Assembly (NCBI GenBank): GCA_958296185.1
Contig: CATQIB010000016.1
Span: 51,086 to 115,085 of the forward strand
DNA length: 64,000 nt
Direction of reading: 5' to 3'
From: an uncultured Mesonia sp.
GTDB taxonomy: Bacteria > Bacteroidota > Bacteroidia > Flavobacteriales > Flavobacteriaceae
Position 1 is the stretch's first letter. Every line of letters starts with the position of its first letter. The notes beneath the pieces were generated by a model. It ran no database searches. It was not told the origin of the DNA and was given only the letters and a program-made list of their open reading frames with translations. Below are positions 28,225 to 37,233 of this stretch, piece by piece. Made by a program: the position numbers and the translations under genes.

Positions 28225-29751
28225 ATGAACGATTTAAAAACAATCAAATCAGCTTTAATTTCTGTATTCCATAAAGAAGGATTAGGACCAATTGTAGAAA
28301 AGTTAGATGCCTTAGGCGTTAAAATTTACTCTACTGGAGGCACAGAAAAATTTATAAAAGAAAAAGGGATAGATGTGATTGCGGTTGAGGATATTACAGA
28401 TTATCCTTCAATCCTTGGCGGTAGAGTAAAGACTTTGCATCCCAAGGTATTTGGAGGAATTTTAAATAGACAAGAAAACCAACAGGATCAAGAACAAATG
28501 GAAACTTACCAAATACCACAAATTGATTTGGTAATTGTAGATTTATATCCTTTTGAAAAAACGGTAGCCTCTGGAGCTAGTGAACAAGATATAGTCGAAA
28601 AAATCGATATAGGGGGTATTTCCTTAATTCGCGCTGCAGCCAAAAACTTTAAAGACGTTTTGTGTGTCTCTTCTAGAGAAGATTACGAGCAATTATTAGC
28701 TGTTCTTAATGAGAATCAAGGTAAAACTTCGTTGAAAGATAGAAAGTTATTTGCGGCAAAATCTTTTAATGTTTCTTCACATTATGATACGGCGATTTTT
28801 AATTACTTTAATGAAGAAGAAACGGCTTATAAACAAAGTTACACTCAAGGTACAGCTTTACGTTACGGAGAAAATCCGCATCAAAAAGGTTTCTTCTATG
28901 GTGATTTTGATGCCATGTTTAATAAATTGCACGGTAAAGAGTTATCATATAATAATTTGCTAGATGTAGATGCAGCGGTAAATTTGATGAAAGAATTTAA
29001 AGGTGATGCGCCTACTTTTGCCATTTTAAAGCATAATAATGCCTGTGGGGTAGCCCAACGAGAGACCTTAAAACAAGCTTATTTCGATGCCTTGGCAGGA
29101 GATTCTGTATCGGCTTTTGGGGGTATTTTAATTAGTAATCAAACCATTGATAAAGAAACCGCAAAAGAAATTCATCAATTATTTTGTGAAGTGGTTATCG
29201 CACCTGGCTATACAAATGAAGCTCTTACAATTTTAAAAGGTAAAAAGAACCGTATACTTTTAGAGCAAAAAGATACAGCTTTGCCAAAACGTACTGTTCG
29301 TAATTGTTTAAATGGAGTTTTGGTGCAAGATCAAGATTATATAACAGATAAAGAATCAGACTTGAAAGCGGTGACTAATCAGAAGCCCAATTCAACAGAG
29401 TTGGAAGATTTGCTATTTGCTTCGAAAATTTGCAAGCATACTAAATCGAATACCATTGTTTTAGCCAAAAATAAGCAACTATGCGCTAGCGGTACCGGCC
29501 AAACCAGTCGAGTAGATGCTTTAAGGCAAGCTATTGCTAAGGCAGAATCTTTTAATTTTGATTTAAAAGGAGCGGTAATGGCGAGTGATGCGTTTTTTCC
29601 TTTTCCAGATTGCGTAGAAATTGCTAACTTGGCGGGAATTACGGCAGTGATTCAACCAGGAGGCTCAATAAAAGATGATTTAAGTATAGATTATTGCAAT
29701 AAAAATGAAGTTTCCATGGTTATGACAGGTACACGTCATTTTAAACACTAA
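28225..29751 (+). CDS. purH: Bifunctional AICAR formyltransferase / IMP cyclohydrolase
   Basis: It carries out the last two steps of IMP synthesis. The 508-residue product has the N-terminal MGS-like cyclohydrolase domain (residues 1-145; ALISVFHKEGL, YSTGGTEKFI and GGRVKTLHPKVFGG). The larger formyltransferase domain follows, with LRYGENPHQKGFFYG, FAILKHNNACGVA and SGTGQTSRVDA. These are family hallmarks and the length matches the family. A terminator follows, so it is separate from mreB. Confidence 0.94.
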   Translation: MNDLKTIKSALISVFHKEGLGPIVEKLDALGVKIYSTGGTEKFIKEKGIDVIAVEDITDYPSILGGRVKTLHPKVFGGILNRQENQQDQEQMETYQIPQIDLVIVDLYPFEKTVASGASEQDIVEKIDIGGISLIRAAAKNFKDVLCVSSREDYEQLLAVLNENQGKTSLKDRKLFAAKSFNVSSHYDTAIFNYFNEEETAYKQSYTQGTALRYGENPHQKGFFYGDFDAMFNKLHGKELSYNNLLDVDAAVNLMKEFKGDAPTFAILKHNNACGVAQRETLKQAYFDALAGDSVSAFGGILISNQTIDKETAKEIHQLFCEVVIAPGYTNEALTILKGKKNRILLEQKDTALPKRTVRNCLNGVLVQDQDYITDKESDLKAVTNQKPNSTELEDLLFASKICKHTKSNTIVLAKNKQLCASGTGQTSRVDALRQAIAKAESFNFDLKGAVMASDAFFPFPDCVEIANLAGITAVIQPGGSIKDDLSIDYCNKNEVSMVMTGTRHFKH

Positions 29752-29757
29752 TTTTGT

Positions 29758-29778
29758 AATCGGTTGACCGATTTTTTT
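29758..29778 (+). terminator. Rho-independent terminator after purH
   Basis: AATCGG (29758-29763) pairs with CCGATT (29768-29773) around a 4-base loop, followed by a T-run. The stem is short, so it may be leaky toward mreB. Confidence 0.65.
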
Positions 29779-29798
29779 AAAGCGCAGAGAACTAAATT

Positions 29799-30827
29799 AT
29801 GGGATTTTTTGATTTTCTTACTGAAGATATTGCAATCGACTTAGGTACGGCAAATACTTTGGTTATTCATAACGATAAAGTGGTGGTAGATAGCCCCTCT
29901 ATTGTTGCTAGAGATAGAACCTCTAAAAAAATAATTGCAGCGGGTAAAGAAGCCGCGATGATGCAAGGTAAAACCCACGAGAATATCAAAACCATAAGGC
30001 CTTTAAAAGATGGTGTTATTGCCGATTTTGATGCAAGTGAGCAAATGCTTACAATGTTTATAAAAGAAATACCCGCTTTAAAAAAGAAAATTTTCACGCC
30101 TGCTTTACGCATGGTGATTTGTATACCTTCTGGAATTACAGAGGTTGAGATGCGTGCTGTAAAAGAAAGTGCAGAGCGAGTAAACGGTAAAGAGGTTTAT
30201 CTTATTCACGAGCCTATGGCAGCAGCTATAGGAATAGGTGTAGACATAATGCAACCTAAGGGTAATATGATTGTAGATATAGGAGGAGGTACCACAGAAA
30301 TAGCTGTTATCGCTTTAGGCGGAATTGTTTGCGATAAATCAGTTAAAGTAGCTGGCGATGTATTCACCAACGATATCGTTTATTATATGCGAACTCAACA
30401 TAACCTGTATGTAGGTGAACGCACTGCCGAGAAAATAAAAATTCAAATTGGAGCAGCAACCGAAGATATCGAAGCCCCACCAGAAGAAATGAATGTTCAG
30501 GGTAGAGACTTGTTAACAGGAAAACCAAAACAAGTGAACATTACCTACAGAGAAATTGCTAAGGCTTTAGATAAATCAATATTAAGAATAGAAGATGCGG
30601 TAATGGAAACCTTATCGCAAACCCCACCCGAATTGGCTGCGGATATTTACAATACCGGTGTTTACCTTGCCGGAGGAGGTTCTATGTTACGTGGTCTAGA
30701 TAAGAGACTTTCTTTAAAAACAGATCTTCCCGTTTATATTGCAGAAGATCCTTTACGCGCAGTGGTTCGTGGTACAGGAATTACGCTGAAAAATATTAAT
30801 AAATTCAAAGGTATTTTAATCAAATAA
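29799..30827 (+). CDS. mreB: Rod shape-determining protein MreB
   Basis: This bacterial actin polymerises under the inner membrane and guides sidewall peptidoglycan synthesis. The 342-residue length is normal. IDLGTANTLV (residues 13-22), the phosphate-binding loops MIVDIGGGTTEIAVIALGG and VYLAGGGSMLRGLD and the adenosine-binding IHEPMAAAIG are all intact. It is the first gene of the elongasome operon mreB-mreC-mreD-mrdA-rodA, and each following gene overlaps or lies within 20 bases of the one before. Confidence 0.96.
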   Translation: MGFFDFLTEDIAIDLGTANTLVIHNDKVVVDSPSIVARDRTSKKIIAAGKEAAMMQGKTHENIKTIRPLKDGVIADFDASEQMLTMFIKEIPALKKKIFTPALRMVICIPSGITEVEMRAVKESAERVNGKEVYLIHEPMAAAIGIGVDIMQPKGNMIVDIGGGTTEIAVIALGGIVCDKSVKVAGDVFTNDIVYYMRTQHNLYVGERTAEKIKIQIGAATEDIEAPPEEMNVQGRDLLTGKPKQVNITYREIAKALDKSILRIEDAVMETLSQTPPELAADIYNTGVYLAGGGSMLRGLDKRLSLKTDLPVYIAEDPLRAVVRGTGITLKNINKFKGILIK

Positions 30828-30844
30828 AATAGCAAAAAGATGTA

Positions 30845-31654
30845 ATGCAGCAAATAATCAATTTTCTTATATCTTATAAGAATACCCTGCTATTCTTGTT
30901 GTTGTTTTGTATCTCCTTAATTTTTACCATAGAGTCACACTCTTACCATAAAAGTAAGTTTGTTTCATCTGCAAATTGGCTAACGGGAGGAATTTATAAT
31001 ACCTTAAGCGGTGTAGATCAGTATTTTAGGTTAAAAGAAGATAATAAGCTTTTAGTCGAAGAAAATTTAGTGCTCAGAAAACAACTTTTAGAGGCACAGG
31101 CGACCTTGCAAGAAAAAGGTCTCGAGACGTTTAGAATTGCCGATTCGATATATGAGTTAAAAGCAGGCCGTGTAGTGGCAAATCGGTATAGCCATTTAGA
31201 TAATTATGTGTTGGTTAATAAGGGCAAAAAAGATAGTATTCAGGTAGATTTTGGCGTTATTACACAAAAAGGGATTGTAGGGATTGTTGAGCAAACTGCC
31301 CAGAAACATAGTAGGGTTATTTCTATTTTAAATTCCCAAATTGCAGTGAATGTTAAATTAAAAAAATCCAATCATTTTGGTACGCTAACTTGGGATGGTA
31401 AAAATCCACAAATTATTCAGGTCGAAGATATACCTCGACTAGCCGAGGTAAAAAAAGGAGATACCATAACCACAGAAGGTCGTTCGCTAATTTTTCCGCC
31501 AAACATACCAGTGGGTAAGGTCGTTAGTTTTGACCTCGAACCAGGTAAGAATTATTATACCATAAACGTACATTTGTTTAACGATATGACCAATTTAAAC
31601 TATGTTTATTTCATTAACAATAAGCAAAAAACAGATTTACAAAGCTTAGAATGA
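30845..31654 (+). CDS. mreC: Rod shape-determining protein MreC
   Basis: This 269-residue protein has one N-terminal membrane segment (about residues 14-30), a coiled coil (EDNKLLVEENLVLRKQLLEAQ) and two periplasmic beta-barrel domains. MreC links MreB and MreD to PBP2 and activates it. GVITQKGIVGIVEQTAQKHS and KGDTITTEGRSLIFPPNIPVG are typical of the family. It is 17 bases after mreB and overlaps mreD by 4 bases (ATGA). Confidence 0.94.
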   Translation: MQQIINFLISYKNTLLFLLLFCISLIFTIESHSYHKSKFVSSANWLTGGIYNTLSGVDQYFRLKEDNKLLVEENLVLRKQLLEAQATLQEKGLETFRIADSIYELKAGRVVANRYSHLDNYVLVNKGKKDSIQVDFGVITQKGIVGIVEQTAQKHSRVISILNSQIAVNVKLKKSNHFGTLTWDGKNPQIIQVEDIPRLAEVKKGDTITTEGRSLIFPPNIPVGKVVSFDLEPGKNYYTINVHLFNDMTNLNYVYFINNKQKTDLQSLE

Positions 31655-32154
31655 ATACAATTTTAAAACATAGCATGCGATTTATATTGTTGGTTTTATT
31701 ACAGATATTTATTTTTAATAAAATTAATCTCTTTGAATTTGTAAACCCTCAAGTTTATATCATTTTTATTATACTATTACCCTTTAATTTAAGTCATGCT
31801 TGGGTAATGCTACTTTCATTTTTATTAGGGTTAAGTTTAGATTTTTTTGATGATACCGGTGGAATGCACGCCGCGGCTTGCGTATTTGCTGCGTATATAC
31901 GTCCATTTTTATTGCGATTTGCATTTGGTATTAGCTATGAATTAAATACTTTAAAATTTAACCAGACTCCCGTTACCCAAAGACTATCTTATATTGGGTT
32001 AGTGATTTTAACGCATCATTTTGTTTTATATCTCTTAGAATATTTTAATTTAGAAAGAATGCTTGATGTTTTAGAAAAAACAATTTATTCTAGTATTTTA
32101 ACTTTTCTATTTATTATACTGATTACGCTTATCTTTAAATCTAAAAAAACGTGA
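31651..32154 (+). CDS. mreD: Rod shape-determining protein MreD
   Basis: This 167-residue integral membrane protein has about five hydrophobic segments. The conserved middle reads FLLGLSLDFFDDTGGMHAAA, where the acidic pair and GGMH are typical of Bacteroidota MreD. It is part of the elongasome scaffold with MreC and RodA. The start overlaps mreC and the stop overlaps mrdA by 4 bases each, so translation is coupled. Sequence conservation in MreD is low, but the genomic position is decisive. Confidence 0.9.
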   Translation: MNTILKHSMRFILLVLLQIFIFNKINLFEFVNPQVYIIFIILLPFNLSHAWVMLLSFLLGLSLDFFDDTGGMHAAACVFAAYIRPFLLRFAFGISYELNTLKFNQTPVTQRLSYIGLVILTHHFVLYLLEYFNLERMLDVLEKTIYSSILTFLFIILITLIFKSKKT

Positions 32155-34013
32155 GAAAATTCTTTCCAATTATCTTAGTAAGTCTAACGGGCTTGATCTT
32201 TTTGATTAGGCTATTATATTTACAGGTAATTGATAGTTCTTATGAGGCGCTATCACTAAATAATGCGGTAAGTATTAAATACGATTACCCTCAGCGTGGA
32301 TATATTTTTGATCGTGAAGGAAACCTATTAGTGGCTAACCAGCCATCTTATGATGTAATGGTAATTCCTAGAGAAATAAAGGCATTTGACACGTTAGAAT
32401 TAGCTAGTCTTTTAAATATAACCAAAGAAAAACTGATTGAGCGACTTGATAAAGCTCGTGTTTATTCCCCGAGATTACGATCGGTTATTATTCCCCAATT
32501 AACGCAAGATGAGTTTGCCTTATTAAAAGAAAAAATGAGGAAATACAAGGGGTTTTATATTCAGAAAAGATCATTGAGAGATTACAAAGTAGCTCATTCG
32601 GCGAGCGTTTTAGGATATATTTCAGAGGTAACTCAATCCGAAGTTAAAGAAAGTTCATATTATAAGTTAGGTGATTTAATTGGCAGGTCTGGCGTTGAAA
32701 AACAATATGAATCGCTTTTACGCGGTATTAAAGGTGTCAACTACGTTCAAAAAGATCGGTTTAACCGGGAAATAGGGCCCTATAAAAATGGTATTTATGA
32801 TACCTTATCGGTAAAAGGAAAAGATATTACACTTACGCTTGATCAAGAGCTTCAAGCTTACGGCGAAAAATTAATGCAAAATAAACATGGAGGTATTGTG
32901 GCTATTGAGCCAAAAACGGGGGAGTTACTCAGCGTGGTTACCGCTCCTTTCTATGATCCTGACTTGCTGGTAGGGCGCAAACGGTCTGGAAATTATACCA
33001 AATTGTATTATGATAGTATCAATAAGCCACTGCTGAATAGAAGTTTGCAAGCTATGTATCCGCCAGGATCCCCATTTAAGGCCCTAACGGGATTGGTGGC
33101 ACTAGAAGAAGGAGTAACCGATATAAATACCAAGGAGTCATGCTCTCATGGCTTTCGTTATGGAAGAAATGCAAGAATGGGTTGCCACGCCCACTTCAGT
33201 CCGCTTGCCTTAACCCCAGCTTTGGCTAATTCTTGCAATGCTTATTTTGCCAAAACCTACAGAAGAATTATAGAGAAATACCCTACGGCACACAAGGGTA
33301 TGGATGTATGGTACGAGCACCTAAGCAGTTTTGGGTTAGGAAATTATTTAGGAAATGATTTACCAGTAGGTCAACCAGGACGAATACCAGACGGAGATTA
33401 TTATGATAAATGGTACCCTAACACGCGTTGGGCGGCCACCTATACCTTGTCCAATTCTATAGGGCAGGGAGAAATATTGGCTACACCTATTCAAATGGCT
33501 AATTTTACTGCTGCAATTGCTAACCGGGGCTATTACTACACACCACATATTTTAAAAGCCATTGATGGTGAGCCAATTAAAGATGAGAAATTCACACAAA
33601 AGAAAAAAACCAGTATAAGCACAGAACACTTCGAGCCTATTATTGAAGGGATGCATCAAGTTTATACCTCAGGTACCGCTAAATATTTGCAAATACCCGA
33701 TATTGAAATTTGCGGAAAGACCGGGACTGCTGAAAATTTTACACGTATTGACGGAAAAAGGACTCAGCTTACAGACCACTCCTTATTTGTGGCTTTTGCA
33801 CCAAAAGACGATCCTAAAATAGCAATTGCTGTAATAGTTGAAAATGGCTATTGGGGGTCACGTTATGCAGGGAGAATTGCTAGTTTGATGATTGAGAAAT
33901 ACCTCAAAGGCAAAATAACACGAAAAGATATGGAGCAATGGATTTTGACTCACAGCTTAGAAGAAGAGTATTTAAAACCCTATTCGGGAGAAGAATTTAA
34001 AATAAATCAGTAA
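32151..34013 (+). CDS. mrdA: Penicillin-binding protein 2 (elongation transpeptidase)
   Basis: This 620-residue class B PBP crosslinks peptidoglycan during cell elongation, paired with the RodA glycosyltransferase. It has an N-terminal membrane anchor, a dimerisation domain with DYPQRGYIFDREGNLL, and a transpeptidase domain. The nucleophile Ser307 lies in PGSPFK, the second motif is SCN in ALANSCNAYF, and the third is KTG in CGKTGTAENF. It starts with GTG in a GTGA overlap with mreD, and rodA follows after 1 base. Confidence 0.94.
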   Translation: MRKFFPIILVSLTGLIFLIRLLYLQVIDSSYEALSLNNAVSIKYDYPQRGYIFDREGNLLVANQPSYDVMVIPREIKAFDTLELASLLNITKEKLIERLDKARVYSPRLRSVIIPQLTQDEFALLKEKMRKYKGFYIQKRSLRDYKVAHSASVLGYISEVTQSEVKESSYYKLGDLIGRSGVEKQYESLLRGIKGVNYVQKDRFNREIGPYKNGIYDTLSVKGKDITLTLDQELQAYGEKLMQNKHGGIVAIEPKTGELLSVVTAPFYDPDLLVGRKRSGNYTKLYYDSINKPLLNRSLQAMYPPGSPFKALTGLVALEEGVTDINTKESCSHGFRYGRNARMGCHAHFSPLALTPALANSCNAYFAKTYRRIIEKYPTAHKGMDVWYEHLSSFGLGNYLGNDLPVGQPGRIPDGDYYDKWYPNTRWAATYTLSNSIGQGEILATPIQMANFTAAIANRGYYYTPHILKAIDGEPIKDEKFTQKKKTSISTEHFEPIIEGMHQVYTSGTAKYLQIPDIEICGKTGTAENFTRIDGKRTQLTDHSLFVAFAPKDDPKIAIAVIVENGYWGSRYAGRIASLMIEKYLKGKITRKDMEQWILTHSLEEEYLKPYSGEEFKINQ

Positions 34014-34014
34014 A

Positions 34015-35262
34015 ATGGGCAAAAGCTTCTTACCCGATTGGTTTACAATTTTTTTGTACCTCATTTTGGTTTTATTTGGGTGGATTAATATTTATTCGGC
34101 TAGTTTAAACGATGCTGCCACTGGCTTTTTTGACATGAACCAGATTTATGGTAAACAAGCTTTGTGGATTGGTTTATCACTAGTATTAATTGTAATCATG
34201 CTCTCGCTAGAAGCCAAATTTTATTATCGTTTTTCAAGCATTATTTATTTGGTATCGCTTCTTTCTTTATTGGGCCTTTTTATTTTTGGAAAAACCATTT
34301 CGGGGGCAACTTCTTGGTATAGTTTCGGGAGTTTTAGTTTGCAACCTAGTGAATTTGCCAAAGCTGCAACTGCGTTAGCGCTAGCTAAATATCTTAGCGA
34401 TATTCAAATCAATATAAAGAGTTTTAAAAATCAATTAAGCGCATTTCTAATTATAGCTTTACCGGCTCTTATTATAATACCACAACCCGACCCTGGTAGC
34501 GCCTTGGTGTATTTGGCCTTTTTCTTTCCGTTGTATCGAGAGGGACTGTCTGGGCTCTATTTAATCTTAGGCTTTTCTTTACTCTTTATTTTTGTTTTTA
34601 CCTTAGCGGTAGGTAGTTTATGGGTGAGTGTGGGTATTGTAGGTATAGCGCTGTTAATTTTATTTTTCAATCGAAAGAAAAAAAGAAAGCATATTACACG
34701 TTATGTAGTTTTAGGTGGTTTGGCCATATTGTTTTCGCTATCGGTAAACTATATTTTCGAGAACGTATTTGAGCAGCGTCATCGAGACCGATTTAATCTT
34801 GTACTAGGTAAAGAAGTAGATAGCAAAGGAATTGGCTATAATACCGATCAAAGTGAAATAGCAATTGGTAGTGGAGGCTTATGGGGTAAAGGGTGGACAA
34901 AAGGTACGCAGACCAAGGGGGGCTTTGTGCCAGAACAACATACCGATTATATCTTTAGCACCGTAGGAGAAGAATGGGGGTTTGTGGGTAGTGCAACGTT
35001 AACGCTCCTATTTGTAATTTTAATCGTTCGCTTAATCGTTTTGGCTGAAAGACAGAAAAATCAATTTAGCCGAATATACGGTTATAGTGTAGCCGGAATT
35101 CTATTTATACATTTTGCTATTAACGTAGCAATGGTTATCGGTATTTTTCCTACTGTAGGTATTCCTTTGCCTTTTTTTAGTTACGGCGGTTCTTCATTGT
35201 GGGGCTTTACCGTTCTATTATTTATTTTCATTCGTCTAGACGCTGCACGCCAAGAGATTTAA
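34015..35262 (+). CDS. rodA: Rod shape-determining protein RodA (SEDS glycosyltransferase)
   Basis: This 415-residue multi-pass membrane protein polymerises lipid II into glycan strands during elongation, together with PBP2. About ten hydrophobic segments are visible. SEDS landmarks are SLQPSEFAKAATALALAKYL, PQPDPGSALVYLAFF (with the catalytic-site Asp), GLWGKGWTKGTQT and the C-terminal IGIFPTVGIPLPFFSYGGSS. The mid-protein hydrophobic stretch with KKKRKH is an expected cytoplasmic loop. It ends the operon, and no clear terminator follows. Confidence 0.95.
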   Translation: MGKSFLPDWFTIFLYLILVLFGWINIYSASLNDAATGFFDMNQIYGKQALWIGLSLVLIVIMLSLEAKFYYRFSSIIYLVSLLSLLGLFIFGKTISGATSWYSFGSFSLQPSEFAKAATALALAKYLSDIQINIKSFKNQLSAFLIIALPALIIIPQPDPGSALVYLAFFFPLYREGLSGLYLILGFSLLFIFVFTLAVGSLWVSVGIVGIALLILFFNRKKKRKHITRYVVLGGLAILFSLSVNYIFENVFEQRHRDRFNLVLGKEVDSKGIGYNTDQSEIAIGSGGLWGKGWTKGTQTKGGFVPEQHTDYIFSTVGEEWGFVGSATLTLLFVILIVRLIVLAERQKNQFSRIYGYSVAGILFIHFAINVAMVIGIFPTVGIPLPFFSYGGSSLWGFTVLLFIFIRLDAARQEI

Positions 35263-35365
35263 TTTTTTTATTTAAGATTAGTCGCCAAGATTTTAATTTG
35301 AATTGAAGACGGACTTAATGGTAAAGTTTAAATAAAGCTTAGGAGCTTCTTCAGTAAAGAAAGTT

Positions 35366-36274
35366 CTAAAATAGTTTATTGAGTAATAAATCTACATCAA
35401 TCAGTAAAATAGAAAAAACACCCGCTACTAGAATGAACTTTAATAAATTATGAATTAAGATATATTGGTAGCGTGTGGTAGATTTCCATAAAAAAAGCAA
35501 CATAAGCAGCAAAAGGAGAAAGCTTAAAACAAAGTAATAGTCCATATAACCAATGTTGAAATCATAAAACAACAGGAAAAGTATTGGAATAAGGGTCAAC
35601 CCTACTAAAAAACTGATCAGAAATTTTGAAAAACTTATGCCGTAAACTACCGGTATAGTATGATATTTTTGGGTGAAATCACCCTTTAGATTTTCTAAGT
35701 CTTTGACCATTTCTCTAATGGAAATAATTAAAAACAAAAAGGTTGCATGAATAAAAATAACCAAGTCAAAGTTTTTGTAATAAACAAAAACGACAAAAAA
35801 GGGAATTACAGCCAAAATTGAGGCGGTTAAATTTCCGATAAACGGATACTTTTTAAGTTTGTGAGAATAAAACCACAGAAAGAAGATATACCCAGAGAAA
35901 AAAAGAACCAAAGAAAATGAAACATAACTTACGCAAACTACAGAAATGAAGTTTAGAATAAAATATACGCTTAGCTTAGTTTGTTGGCTAATATAATTGT
36001 CTAAAAAGGTTTTATTAGGTCTATTGATAAGGTCTTTTTCACTATCATAGAAATTGTTAATAATATAACCAGAAGCTATCGCTAAACTCGAGGCCAACAC
36101 CAACAAAAATAGATTGGGATCAAAAAGCACATCACGCGTTGGAATATGTGGAGCAAGTATATATATACTAGCAAAATACTGAGCTAGAGCTAATAATAGA
36201 ATATTATAGCCTCGTACAACAGAAAACAAGCTTACCCACTTTAAAAACCGTTTTTTTTTAGCGGGGGTACTCAT
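35366..36274 (-). CDS. UbiA-family prenyltransferase
   Basis: This 302-residue membrane protein has about eight hydrophobic segments. It carries the first Asp motif of the UbiA family as NNFYDSEKD (near residues 71-79, with RPNK just after). The second region is IREMVKDLENLKGD. UbiA enzymes transfer a prenyl chain to an aromatic or glycerol acceptor. In Bacteroidota, proteins of this type are often annotated as geranylgeranylglycerol-phosphate geranylgeranyltransferases. Location next to two mevalonate-pathway genes supports a link to isoprenoids. The acceptor cannot be assigned from sequence alone. Confidence 0.8.
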   Translation of the reverse strand: MSTPAKKKRFLKWVSLFSVVRGYNILLLALAQYFASIYILAPHIPTRDVLFDPNLFLLVLASSLAIASGYIINNFYDSEKDLINRPNKTFLDNYISQQTKLSVYFILNFISVVCVSYVSFSLVLFFSGYIFFLWFYSHKLKKYPFIGNLTASILAVIPFFVVFVYYKNFDLVIFIHATFLFLIISIREMVKDLENLKGDFTQKYHTIPVVYGISFSKFLISFLVGLTLIPILFLLFYDFNIGYMDYYFVLSFLLLLLMLLFLWKSTTRYQYILIHNLLKFILVAGVFSILLIDVDLLLNKLF

Positions 36275-36277
36275 GGT

Positions 36278-37213
36278 TTAAAAGTTATAAACCACCTCTA
36301 ACTTATAATCTTTTAGTTCTTTTTGAGCTTTCTCAAAGTCTTCAGTGAAACCTAGAATGTATCCTCCACCTCCAGAACCACATAGTTTCAGGTAGTAATT
36401 ACCAGTATCAATGCCCTTTTTCCACAGTTCGTGAAACTGTTTAGGAATCATTGGTTTGAAATTGTCTAAAACCACATGAGAAAGTTGCTTTACGTTTTTG
36501 AATAAAGATTTCACATCTCCTTTCAAAAAATCATCTACGCAAGCGTCCGTATGTTTTACAAATTTTTCTTTTAGCATTTTTCTAAACCCTTCTTGCTTCA
36601 TATTTTCCATAAAAATATGAACCATTGGTGCAGTTTCGCCTACAATACCGCTATCTAATAAGAATACCGCCCCTTTGCCATTGGTAGATTGAGATGGAAT
36701 ACCAGCAGCCTCTACGTGATCTTGAGAATTGATAAGAATAGGAAGGCTGAGGTAACTATTTAAAGGGTCTAATCCAGATGATTTACCGTGAAAGAAAGAC
36801 TCCATTTGTGAAAAAATAGCTTTCAAACTTTGCAATTTTTCACGATTCAAGTTTTCTAAAACAGTTATTTTATTCAGCGCATATTGATCGTAAATTGCAG
36901 CGACTAAAGCTCCGCTGCTCCCTACACCATAGCCTTGTGGTATACTGCTATCAAAATACATGCCCTCCTCTAAATCCTGCTCAAACTTATCTAAATCAAA
37001 TCGCACAAAATTATTTCCTTCTTGCATCTCTGCAAGATAACCTGCAAATCTTCTTAGATTTTTATTTGAGGCTTGTTGACTTAAAGATAAGGTTTCTTCT
37101 TTTTTGAGCGCACCTTTGTAAAAATTGTACGGTATAGAAAGACCTTTGGAGTCTTTAATGATGCCGTACTCGCCAAAGAGTAAAATTTTAGAATAGAATA
37201 AGGGTCCTTTCAT
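36278..37213 (-). CDS. Mevalonate kinase (GHMP kinase family)
   Basis: This 311-residue kinase phosphorylates mevalonate with ATP at the start of the mevalonate branch. It has the GHMP layout: YSKILLFGEYGIIKDSKG at the start, the ATP loop IPQGYGVGSSGALVAA (about residues 92-107), SFFHGKSSGLDPLNSYLSLP in the middle, and KLCGSGGGGYILGF at the C-terminus. It lies 3 bases upstream of the UbiA gene in transcription order and 20 downstream of the decarboxylase gene, so the three form an operon. Phosphomevalonate kinase is not in the window. Confidence 0.83.
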   Translation of the reverse strand: MKGPLFYSKILLFGEYGIIKDSKGLSIPYNFYKGALKKEETLSLSQQASNKNLRRFAGYLAEMQEGNNFVRFDLDKFEQDLEEGMYFDSSIPQGYGVGSSGALVAAIYDQYALNKITVLENLNREKLQSLKAIFSQMESFFHGKSSGLDPLNSYLSLPILINSQDHVEAAGIPSQSTNGKGAVFLLDSGIVGETAPMVHIFMENMKQEGFRKMLKEKFVKHTDACVDDFLKGDVKSLFKNVKQLSHVVLDNFKPMIPKQFHELWKKGIDTGNYYLKLCGSGGGGYILGFTEDFEKAQKELKDYKLEVVYNF

Positions 37214-37233
37214 ATATAGTTGTTTTCGGTCTA